Origin: Synanceia verrucosa
Taxonomy: Eukaryota > Chordata > Actinopteri > Perciformes > Synanceiidae
Assembly: GCA_029721515.1 (NCBI GenBank)
Contig: CM056561.1
Span: forward strand, 9,594,501 to 9,658,500
Direction of reading: 5' to 3'
Length of the DNA: 64,000 nucleotides
The notes beneath the pieces are model-generated. The model ran no database searches, was not told where the DNA came from, and was given only the letters and a program-made list of their open reading frames with translations. The position numbers were made by a program, and so were the translations under genes. Position 1 is the first letter of the stretch. Every line of letters starts with the position of its first letter. Positions 24,301 to 36,300 of the stretch are shown here, piece by piece.

Positions 24301-27300
24301 GGGACTGGAAGGGAGTCGAACCCGGTTTCCCTAGGCCAATGGCATGTGCAATCGTCCACTGCGCTACCACCCAGGTCCATCCACAATTTATATAATGATG
24401 TGAATTATTTCAGTTTTATCAGTTAGGTGATTTTTCAGAAGCAGCGTCTTCAAGGTGATATTGTCTTTTTCGTCCTTGGTATATCAGCATTGAAATAAAA
24501 AGCCTCACCTCCAATAATGCCCATCTCACTGTGTCATTTGTGTTAGTTTCAGTGTAATAAAAATCAGCCTACATGATTTAATTGAAGCTTTATCTGCAGC
24601 TTATCTGGATGCTTTACCTCAGGAGAACAGTCGGTGCTGCAGAGCTATTCACAATTAGGCGTGTTCGCATTACAATTCAAGCTTCATGGGAAAGCAGGTA
24701 AACCAAAGTGCAGATTACCTGTCGCAGGTCAGCTGCACCCGACTTCCTGCATGGAGCTCTGGCCTTCTCATTCTCACTTCTCTACTCTAACTGGCTCTTT
24801 TGTGCTGCTCACACAGAGAGCTGATTGAGTTGCATTCAAGGCTCTGCCGACTACCAACCCCCTCTTCAGAGGAGCGCCAGGGCCGTCGAGGGTGTGTTCG
24901 TCCTGTCGGGCGGTTGAGACTGCGTGGAGGACAAACAAATGTTGCCTGGCAGGAAAAACTGAGAGGCTCTCCTGTGTGAGCATGGTGTTTGGGGAGCGAG
25001 GGGCCCCTGAGGCCTGAGTTTCCTTTAAGGGTCCCTAGAACAGTCCCCTGTCTGTGATGGAGGTGGCTTGCGTCAACAAGCTGGGAAGCTTTTAAGGCAA
25101 GACAAATAGAGAAGTGTGCCCACTGTTTCAGAGCGTGAGCAGATTGTCCATTGATTATTCCTGGACCATGGAATTAAGAGAACCACTCACCAGCATTATT
25201 GAAGTTGTGTTGACTCAGATTTGCATGCACCTCATACCTTCAGCTGTTTGGCTGCAATAGCTGTTTGTCTCACTCTGTTGGGTATTTCTGTCCGACATGA
25301 ATAAGTCCCGAAGCTGCTTTCTAAAACGCCACAAAACAGCTTGTGGTTGTTATTGAAAGCTCTCATTCTGGCAAGCGCAGGGATATTGAATGGTTAAAAG
25401 TCAGTCCACTGCTGGAATTGCCTCCTGTTCACATACTCTGAGGCAGTTGATGTAAGTGGTGTGTTTTGCATATCATTTTCGATCATTGTTCTCACAGTTA
25501 AAGCTGTTCGTATTTTCAACGCTCTTTTGTTTGCCATCTCCCTGGAAACACCTCAAGGTCTCACTATCACCTGAGCACAGATGCTGCTGTTTTTCTTCAG
25601 TGTACTGCAGCAGCTAATGGGACAAATATGAAACGCATCCTGGCAACAGAGCGGCTTTATTTAGCCTCAAACAATAAAAAGAACGCATGCACACTCCTGC
25701 TCGTAGACTGTGCTGCCAGCCACATTATGTTCTGTGATTGGCAGATTTTGCTATTAATTTGAAGTCAGTCATAATGTTGGGTAATCAGACATTTGCACCA
25801 GTGCGTGGAGTGGTTATTCAGTATTTTTAATCAAACAGTCAAACACATGCACCAGCTGCTCAGCATGTGATTTCTGTTAACGCTGCTTGCAATCAGTGTG
25901 GTAGTTTGGCAGTAAGCACATAATATTAGGTCATCTAAAATATTTAAGGACACACAACCATGGTCATAAAATGGCTGCAAATAGACACATGATACGTGAA
26001 GTGTCTTGGTAGCTGACCTGCCTTGCAGCGGGATGCGGTCAGGCTTCACATTTGCATGCAATCAAAGAAGATGAAGGCTTGCAGGCTTTCACGTGAAATT
26101 GACGGAGCACACAACATGTCACAGCCCTGACGTGTGGCTGCACCTTCATCATTAAACAACATGCCCTCAGAGACTCCCAGGCATTATCGGGCCTCATCTG
26201 ATAATTACAGACTGATCATCTGCTGCAGGGATGCCGCTACGATCTGGACAGCTGTGGTGTATTTCTGTGGCCCTCCCTGGGCGACCAGTAGTCTGCGAAC
26301 AGTCTGGTATCATCATGTTTGGTAAAGTGGCAGTAGAGCAGTTTATACAGTAGCTGGACACGTGCAAAGCGTGATGTTATGTGAGGCAGCACAGCAGTGG
26401 CATGGAGATAGAGGGAGGGTGTGTGCAGGCATTCTGTTGAACCTCAGGATTAGCAGCACCTATTGTGGCCCAAACAATCTCACAGGAAGCATTTCATCAT
26501 GGTTAATAGGTCAAACTGTAAAGGTTAGGCTGCAATAAAAGAGCTCAACAACTGTAAAGGGGCTTTGTCTTTGTGTCCCGTATGAATGGTCAGTGTGGTT
26601 GCCATGGTTTTTGGGTGGTCAGCGATGGCATCATCACTGTCACACTGTCAACAGAGAGTGCTTTAACCCTGGATGTTTGCTTTGGAGTTTCATATTGTTG
26701 ATAGGTGGGTTTTGTTGACAGATTGTAGTTCCCATTTAAGGGAATATCCACTGAGAAACACTATTGCTGATTTGAATCTAAGGTCTGTCTTATTTCATTG
26801 CATAGGAACCTTTTGTGTAATGAGTATCGGATTATTTTGGCCTGCATCTAAAATCTCCGATACCAGCAGTCCATTCCAGACTCCACTATAGCTTTTCTAC
26901 CCAGCAGCAGAGCCCAGTGATCACAACAACAGCTGTGCTAAGGTGCTAACAAAGTAGCAAGGAGTAGGAGTGATGTCAGCCATGTGGCAGGATTTTTCGT
27001 TAAAGTCTGAAAAACACTTCCTGTGGTGGCTCAGAACCAGAAAGTTTAATATGACCAACCTCATCAGCATTTGATGCAGCGTCACAAAAAACAACTTGAG
27101 ATCTTCTATTTATTATTTATTTATTTTATTCATTTGTTTAAGGTTAACATTTTTGTAATTCATCGGTAAATAATAAATGGCTTAGTTTTTCTCAGACCTA
27201 CTGTTGCTGATACTTGATCAAGCCTTTTACTTCCATACTACAAAATAAGTCATAAAAATATGTATGGTTCGTGCTGATATTGTATCAAATTGATATTGGT

Positions 27301-30300
27301 TTTCGTCAATACTCAAGGCTACAATTTTGGGATTGTATGAGAAGAGAAAAAGTTGTATCAAGAAACCCATAATGATTGTTGCAGGTATTGGCAAACCCTG
27401 AAGTTGTTGTTAGGGATACAGAATGAATGCCTGTGGAAAAACATTCAATTTTGGGTGTAAAACACATAATAATAATAATAATAAATGGTTTAATTTTTTC
27501 TGGTATAAGCAGGATAAGTCCTTTTTCTACACATGCATCATTCAAGAGCCAATTTATTTGAAAGCTTAATGGTCTGTTTAAGGAGGCACTCTGGTTAACA
27601 AGAGTGTACAGTGCAGGTGACAGACATAGAGCTGATCAGTAGATGGCTTGGCACGGCACAGCACAGCTTGGCACACAATCTCACGTAGTACTTTGTCCTT
27701 GTCCACCTGTGTCAAAAGTCAGCCATGTTTCTCTCCCAAAAAGCCCTCTTATCATTTGGACATCATAAATCTTGATTCCCAGTGCTGGCAGGACAACTTT
27801 ATTCATTGTCTCATGCTGGTCTTTAGACATTCATAATAAAAATTTGGCAGCCTCAGTTGTTTTGTTTGATGTCTCACTTATTGTTTGACCTTATCAGTGA
27901 ATGAAGTAGAGGCATCCCATTATAGGATTAAGTGCCACTGGCTTTATTTGCTGTGTAACTAACAGGATTTCATACCAGGTACTGGGTTGCTGAGATGTAA
28001 GTGGGTTCAGTAACTGGCTGTCAGTGCTCGTTCTGTGACCGCTTGATATGTGGGTTTGTCCGCACACATCCTTAATTTCTCAAAGGCCTCCTGAAGCATT
28101 TTACCCGGCCTGTGTCTGCTAGATTACTGCTGGATTCTTATTGTATTGTAGATGCAGTATGCAGTTGGATTTCTGAAATGTTCAGTGGATGAGGTTTGAG
28201 CTATGTCAGCATGTGGTGACACAACCAGGTTACTATGTATTATTTAACAAGAGGCGAACACAAATCCATTATATCTGTGTATTTTTAGCCCAAGCCCCCC
28301 CATCTAATATTTATATTGAGGCCAGTGGTTTCTCTGTTCCAGAAATAGGATGGCTGATCGCTGTAGTCTTATGTCTTAACCCCACAATACATGCATGCAT
28401 GTAGGTGCAATCATTTAAAATATTTGTAGCCCTTTCTGTTCATTTTTCTCAGTCAGACTATAGCAGAAAAAAGGTGAGATTGAGTTGGGAATGAGTTGAG
28501 GATGAGGGTTAATTGAGTTTCACGTAATTATTTCCTCTTCTTGTTTAAATTTTGAAGTATGATGTATTCCATAGACAGTTAAACATTCCTTTTTTAAAAA
28601 GCCATTGAGTGCCAGCTGTTTTATAAAACAGAAAGTCCCTTTACTTTTGATGAACTGGCCTCCTCAATTAGTTAAATTCCATGCTAAATTTCCTTCTCAG
28701 GCTGACTCAAGCACTTCAAAGCCCCTTTTCTTAACCTATTTCCATCTTAAATCCTGAGGCTTCTCCATTATAATCATAGAAATCTTATCAGTGGTGTATT
28801 GTAATTCATCCATTTTGTCACCCAAGACTAAGGTGCCGTCCACACGACAACGTAATTCTGTGAATCTGACAAACTTTAATACCGATTCCGCCTAGCGTAG
28901 AGAATGCTCCAGCATTGTCGGAGCCCCCAAACGGTATTTTTCGACAACAGGTTCCAGAGCGAGAAGATCTGACAGCGCTGTTTCGGAGTTGCAGTGTGTA
29001 CCCCACGCTGTTACTAACAATGACGTCACGTCATCACATGACCAGAAGGAATAGTAAACAAGGACTTCATGAGCATGCTCATTGTATTCTTTCATTCTTT
29101 TTCGTGGGTCTCTCTGTGTTTCTTTGCAACGCCACGTATCGCCACGTCACACGTTGTCACTCGCTTTGCCATGTAGAAATAAGCGTTGTTGTGCCGTTGT
29201 CGTGTGGATGTGGCTTAAGGGTGTCTGTATTTCTGCAAATAATGCCATCATTGATCTGTGTCAAATCTTTTTCAGCATAACAAATGTTCTCCCATTCACC
29301 ACAGGCTTGTCACATGGGCCTTGTTGGCAATTTCACACTATGTATGTGAGAATTTCACGCTTTAAATAAATCCGTGCTTTAGTCTGTTTCATGGGAGGTG
29401 TGCGTGAGTGAAAGGGGCTTTGATTATAACTGTGATTTATAGCAGTGGTGCAGTTTGCTGCTTTAGAGTATGTCAAAGGCCTCCTGTGTCTGCCTCCTTT
29501 GTCCCCATACCTATGCATCAGTCATGTTTCTGTTCCACAGTTTGCCATCTGTGTGCACGTCGGCATTATCTCTTATTTCATTTGATCTGGTGCGGTGTCA
29601 GTCCCAGACCATCGTTGGGAATTGGTCTCTTCTGTCAGACTATACTTGACTTTGCAGGACAAAGGCGAGAGGCGTTTAGCTGTGGCAGAGTCTGATTTCC
29701 TAATACAACATCTAGCTTGACCTGTGCTAGCAGGCATTTGCTTGTTTACAGTGGATGAAACTTTCTAAGGTAAAATTCAAAGTCTGTACTCGTCAGTCAA
29801 GGTTGAGATAGGTGCTATGCAATTTGACATGGTGTTTTTAAAGGTTAAGCGAAATTTATTTTGATTGACCAGACCAGACAGGAAGGGCAGGCAGCAGCCT
29901 TCCTGGCTAGTTTATTATTGGTAAGAAAAATAAATGTTTGAAATGCTTTTGGGCCTGATTTAGTGCTGTAGGCCATTAGCAACCACATGTGATCTGGCTA
30001 ACAGTTTACTGTGACTCTGTGGAGCCTAAAGCAGATTACTGTAGTAGTCCGGTCTGGCAGGTCACAAGATACTCAGCCAAGATCATTTATTGAGCTTTAT
30101 CAATTCTGAATTACAGGCAAGTACAACACCTCATTAACACTTACCACAGTTTGTTTGTGCACAACAAGATTTAACCGCAGCTACTTTCCCACTTGCTAAG
30201 ACAAATAAATTTAGCCGTGAAATATAAATAGCAACTGAAACATAATGCAATTTTTCTGTCTTTATCAAGCCATGAGAACATGGCAAAAACATCAGAGAAA

Positions 30301-33300
30301 GTCATGCAGCAAAAATATTTTTTTCATGAGTTAAAAACAAAACTGGACCTATTTTGACAAACAAGCCACAAAACAGTTGCAGGTTAAATGCTTGTAGAGA
30401 TAAGTATCAATAACATACTGTGAGCTCTATTCTTGAAATGTTCTGATGAAATTTAAGTGCCCTCTCATCTCAACCTTTGGCTACCTAACTCCAGAGCAAC
30501 TTTGCAACTAGGACTCAGTTAAAACACTGTCGCTCTTAAAGTATCTCTATGATAAAATGGAGCATTTTTCTGTTAACAGCAGGGAATTGCAATATTGCAG
30601 CGCATCACGCCAATCCTGCGTGAGTAGGCCCTCTGGTTAACACTGAGAATTGCTCTAAATTATGTGAAGACACAATATGCAAGTCATTTGCTTTGCTGAA
30701 ATTGGATTTGGTAGACTGGCATTTAAAGTCGCCTGAAACCATCCTCATCACTAATTTATGCTTTTGTAGGCTTTTCTCTTTTATCTGTTTACAGTTTGAA
30801 GCTCATAATATAATTGTAGCAGAGATTGCATTGTTAAACATAAGGCATCTTCCTATTAGTCAGATGATGAATACGTGATTTCGAGGCTTTCTGCAGCTTG
30901 ATACGGTTGTGGAATTTAATTTCACTATGCAAAACATATTTCAATTAGGATTTAACCGCTAAGGCTCATAGATTTTACTGCCATTAATTATTGATGGATT
31001 TTTGTGTTTTTTTTCTGTCAGCTGATGAGAAACCAATAGTGATGTGTACATTACTTACATTCAGACCAAAAATCTATAAATTTGCAGGTCATATATACAT
31101 TTCTGGAAGTATTACAATTGTTTGGCGGCCTCATAAAATGCCTGAATGGCACCAACATCCAAGACCTAAAAATGAATCCATTGTCTATTTAGATTTTTTT
31201 TTTTTTTTTTTTTTTACTAAACCTTTATTTATACAGGTAATGTCATTGAGACACAGGGACTCATTTTCAAGGGATATGATAATGTTGCTTGTTGAGATGA
31301 ATGGCATACTCAGTGTGTCATTGTGTGCAGGTAAATAGGTAAATGTGGGCTGGAGGATGTGCTTCAGTTTGCATTTTCCATTCACATACCCTTTGATCAG
31401 TTTTTGGAGTTGTCATTCATGCCAAAAAGCTAAAAATGTAAAAAGAACAAACTTTAACCACAGTTAGACAATAGAAGTTTGCCACATCAAATAGTAACAC
31501 ATATAACTAAATACAAATATTAAATGAATACTTAACTGTGTTGTAAAGTAATTGTAATTGTATGTATTTAACTCTTTAAATACCAGCCCTTTTTAAAACA
31601 GAAAGTGCCTTGTGCCAGCATTTTTGCCAATTTTGAGTCGGCTCTCAAGACCCACAGAATATTTTGCAACCATCCGTTGGTGTTGCAGCTTTATTATAGC
31701 CTATTGTAATATGATAATATATACCATAGAGAAAGGCCAATTGTTGTGCTTTATTTTCCCTTTTCTATTGTTGTTTCATTCATATTAAATAGATTATCAT
31801 TAACCCCAGATGAATTATTGTGTAACCAGAACAGTTACCCTTAGAGATGCACCGATTGCAAAATTCTTGGCCGATACCGATTTCCGGTTTTAAAGGAGGT
31901 CTGACCTGCCAAAACCGTTTTTTCCGATACCGATTTTCTATCTAAGAAATAATTATAATCATATAATAGACACCATATTTGTTTGGCTTGAGTACCCTTT
32001 CCCAAATTTAATACAAGTACCCCTCTCCCAGACAACATTTTTGCTTATATAACTGCAATTAAAACCACAACTAATGGTAGGCTATATGCTATCATAACCC
32101 CCCTTTTCAAGAATAAAACCTTCAACAGTGCCTCCTGAGCAGATTTATTTTCAACACTGACCATAACATTCAGTCCACGGTGGAGGGTTGTTGTGGTTGC
32201 TGCTACTCTGCTGCATCCCTCCTCTTAGCGGCAGTGTCGTCCTTATACTGCTGCATCCCTCCTCTTAGCGGCAGTGTCGTCCTTATACTGCTGCATCCCT
32301 CCTCTTAGCGGCAGTGTCGTCCTTATATTTGCTAAACAAGTCTGGGTGCTTCTTTTCCAAGTGGCGTATTAAGTTTGTTGTTCCAAATGTCTTAGGCGTT
32401 GATCCTCCACGGCTGACTTTTGACTTGCAAGCATTACAAACAGCGTGTTTTGGGTCGCTCTGGCACACAGTGAAATAAGTCCATATCACCGACATATTTT
32501 CTTCCTGAGTCTTGCTAGTTTTTAGCTGTTTTGCTCTGAACTGATACGCAGTGCGCATGTCACCCGCATGCGCATGCACCGTGCATGCGGGTCAGTTTGC
32601 TCGGGGAAAATCTGCAAATTTCGACAGTGATCGGCCGGTCACCGGTTGGGGCCGATTGGATATAAAATCGGCTTTTTAAATCGGCGGCCGATTGATCGGT
32701 GCATCTCTAGTTACCCTGCATTGTGCTGTGGTTGATGACTTCCTGTCATTATTGTTTAGACTATGGCAGCAGGTCATTGTTAGCGTGGATTAGCTTGAAT
32801 GCGTGACATGGCCATATTGAATTTTTCAGGCTGTCTGCATTGCAAAATGCCCTCCAGAATAAGGGCACAGAGGTGGCATGTCTGAACAGAACACAGGATT
32901 TGAACGAGCTCTGGATTTCCCATGTTTTTATCAAGAAAAACTATTGCTTGTTTTTCTTTAGGAAAATGATTCTCACTTTTCAAAAAATTCACTCAGTCCA
33001 TGTGAATGAAGAGTGTAAATGTGGAGCTACTTGTAAATAGGTCTTATATAAAACAGTTATATAATGGTTGCCGCTTCATTAACTTATTATGATACTGTGC
33101 GTGGACTGAAACTCTCATTCCAAAATACAGTCATAGTTTTATATAATATAGAAATATGATCTACACATACTTGCTTTTTGGTTACTGTCTTGTCTCCAGG
33201 AAATGTGCGCGGCCCGGTAACCTCTCCTCATGTTTCTATCCCACCACAGTACGCTGTCAGCCAGCGTTAGCATCACCTTTGCAGATCACTAGCACAGGAA

Positions 33301-36300
33301 TGCCATCCTCTCCCTTCGCTCTGGACTGAGCACATATTGGCTGTAAGAGAGCTGCATCTTCTCTGCGTCAGCTCTGTTTTCTAAGCCAGCCCAAAAATGT
33401 CACTCACTGCAGCTGTTTCTGCAGCCGCCAGCTACAACAGAGTCCTGTCTGCATTGCAGCTGGGATGATTCCCAGGCCGGCTAGCTGTTATCAGCCCAAC
33501 TGCTGCTTCACAAACCAACCTGAAGGTCATAGCCAGAGCCGTAATCATCCATGCAATGCCTCTGTCAATAGTCGTTATCTGATAAGGATTGTGGTTCTGT
33601 GGTCTTGGAAAATTACAAGTGCAGAAAGGGCTGTCATAAAGTCGTCTTGAAAGATAAATGTCTTCAGTTTGGATGTATTGAACCATATAACATTAGTACA
33701 AGCTGGCCCTCCTCCTGGCTCATGGTTGCCTGTTCCTGTTACAGGTGATTTGTTCTTTGAGCATCATGCTTAAAAATATTATTAAAAAACACTCAAAAAC
33801 CCATTAAAAATGTACTCAAGCTGCGTTGGGAAGAAATATAAAAGTCAGCAACTCGAGATCACAGATGGATTATGATTATTAAAAACACAGGGAAAACAAA
33901 GTAAATTACATATTTGTGCCGGTGAGAGAAGAAACAATTTGCAATCTCAACTCAGGACAGAAATGATTTGTCAAGACTTTGTTTTGTAGGCACTAACACT
34001 TCCTGTCTCTGTTTCGCACAGTCAATAAGCACAAGCCATGGATCGAGACGACGTACCACGGGATCGTAACGGAAAACGATGACAAAGTACTTCTGGACCC
34101 TCCTCTAATTGCACTGGACAAGGATGCTCCTCTACGCTACGCAGGTGAGAGAGGAGATTTAATGTTGCTGCTGTTATTCCTTTACTCCCCCAGCTTCACT
34201 GCACTTCAACACTCATTTTACAAGAAATAAAACAGAGAACACACCAATTGATCTGTGCCATTAAAGCTTCATTTTTTTTGATCTGAGTCACGTAATATTG
34301 AACGTTTAACATACCAAGTCCCGAGCTGATACTTGATAGTTGAAATGAATTCAGTGTACCTGCTTGAAGTTGAATATACAGATGCAGACAATCTATTCAT
34401 CTATGAATAATGTAAAACATTCAAATGCATTTCAAGGACCTTCATGCGTATGTGTTTAAAGACAGTGTGTTAATGGGCCTTTTCATTCTTTCTGTGATAT
34501 ATGGTGTATTTGAGATTAAGTAGTTACACATATCAAATATTTACTCAGTAGTGATTGAGCTTATTGTTGTATAATCATTTAGTGCAATAGCAGGGGTCAG
34601 TGTAACTCAATGGAGTTTTGCACATTACATTTGAATGACTTACCTGTCATACTGATGTTAAGCTACCACATCTTGCAGATTGGTCCTTTTGATATTCAGA
34701 TGAAAATACTCTTTCATGTTTTGTTTTTTTTCCTCCCAGTGGAGAGGTACAGTGAGTGTGCTTTATGTACCAAGGTAGGGTTTTTTTTTTTTTTTTTTAA
34801 TCACACCAGGATTGGCTCTGGCCAGGTTTCAAAGCATCACAGCATTGCAAATGAAATCACATGAGCTGTTTGATCTTTTAGTCCCGTCACACTCCACTTG
34901 GTATGATCGTTGTTCAAAAATCTTGGATTACTTATTTAGGAATAGAAGCTTTAAAGTCCACATGCCCACCAGCAGCAATGTCATATGTAGAGCTGGGTTT
35001 CCACCAAGAAGTTTCTGAAAATTTTAGTCCTGCACTGCTTTTCAGGGAACTAAAACATTACTTCAGCACCCTGTCAATTACACTAAGTCTGTTTCCACTG
35101 TTGAGTGTTCTATCATTATTTCTTTATGCTCTAGAAAGTAACCATGCTCTAGAAACACTCCCTTTGTCCTAAAATGATTCTGTATCGATACTAGAGCGCT
35201 TCCTTGTTTTATGAATGAAGCAGTACAGTTTTAAGCCGTTGAAGCAGCAGCACTGGATGTGTTTCATCAATTAGTGATGGTCATTCCTTTAAATCCCACA
35301 TCGAAAGTTCCTTTCAGAAAGTACTACACTCTGACAAGGGCTTTTTGAGGGGTAAAATGCTGCAGGAACTTAATTTAGACCCCTTTGGTCCCTGTGGTCA
35401 AAACACAATGAGTTTGTCACAAGGTCTCTAGTTATAAGGGAAAGGTTCCAACTGAGCTTGATAGTGCGCACAAATTATATGAAATCCAATTGTGCTCAAG
35501 AACTGACTGGCTTGGCTGGCTAGGGTGGATGTCTTCAGCAAGGGTCCCACAATTTCTGGCTGACAGGGGAGTTGAATAATGTGCCCATTCTCTGCATGAT
35601 GTGTGTTTCCTTTCACTGTAAATTAGCGTTGAAAACAGAGCTTGGTGCTCCCCCTTCTTTCAGCTGGGGCTCCCTTTTTTGATTAGCGGAGCTTTGCAAG
35701 TGGACCTCATGTCCCTGTGAACTACCTCTGGCTTTATGTGGCACGAAGGGTGACCAGCTCTGTCATGCCAGCTTCCTTCTAGTCGGCCCATCTGTGCCAA
35801 CAAACAAAGTCCACTGTAAAGCTGATCCACAGGCCAAAAGAGCACAATCACTGCCTCTCAAGTTCGATTGGTGTAAATATTTTTGCATGTTTGTATACGC
35901 GTTAGAATGACATTTTGTGTGACTGTAGCCTTAAACGTTTCTTTATCTGTGTGGGCAATTCAGTCTGGGCTGACTGGAGATGAAATGGCTGAAACCAAAG
36001 AAAGAGATGAGCTCCATTTTCATAGGATGACTGTGCTCTAAAACAGAGGAACACAAAGCAGGGAGCGTTTACTAACAGATCTGGGAAATCTGATTCATGT
36101 AGGAGCATTAGATGTCCTTGTTGCTGCGAATAGAGAATATACAGTATGTCAATCTGTTAGCCAATTAGTGTACTGTTTATTTTGTGAAAGTAGTTAAATG
36201 ACCACCGCAGGTCAAGCCTAGAGGCCGAGAGGCCCAGAAGCCTGTGTGAAAAGCTGAGGAAGGAATTCCTGAAGCCCTGGTGTGAGCTGGTCATTAGTGG

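Larger units (their letters stand above)
31842..32709 (-). mobile_element. hAT transposon, internally deleted, with BED finger
   Basis: The terminal inverted repeats TAGAGATGCACCGATT and AATCGGTGCATCTCTA-like (right end GATCGGTGCATCTCTA) are characteristic of a fish hAT family. A perfect 8-bp target duplication GTTACCCT lies at 31834-31841 and 32710-32717. Subterminal CCGATACCGATTT blocks recur near both ends. At 868 bp the element is far shorter than an autonomous hAT and keeps only a BED zinc-finger frame (32283-32579, minus). Confidence 0.93.
19255..34021 (+). other. clstn1: clstn1 intron 1 (14.8 kb)
   Basis: The largest intron, running from GTAACT to TTTCGCACAG. It holds microsatellites, a SINE (24169-24374), the TAA-flanked element copy B (28832-29215), piggyBac-like fragments (28602, 31568), a retroelement tail (31194-31290) and the BED-finger hAT element (31842-32709). 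The stretches 19780-21278, 21328-24168, 24386-28601, 29216-31193 and 32718-34021 contain nothing I can identify. Long first introns often carry enhancers; none can be named here. Confidence 0.85.

Noticed and set aside
24295..24374. tRNA-like A and B boxes on the minus strand
   Set aside because: Also a SINE head; the cloverleaf arms do not pair as in a real tRNA and a target duplication flanks the whole element.
32208..32327. Three direct repeats considered as a CRISPR-like or satellite array
   Set aside because: Identical adjacent 40-bp units with no spacers, inside a eukaryotic hAT element; a simple tandem expansion.
34990..35400. A possible MITE in clstn1 intron 2 starting GAGCTGGGTTTCCACC
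   Set aside because: I could not find matching terminal inverted repeats or a target duplication, so it is only mentioned in the intron entry.
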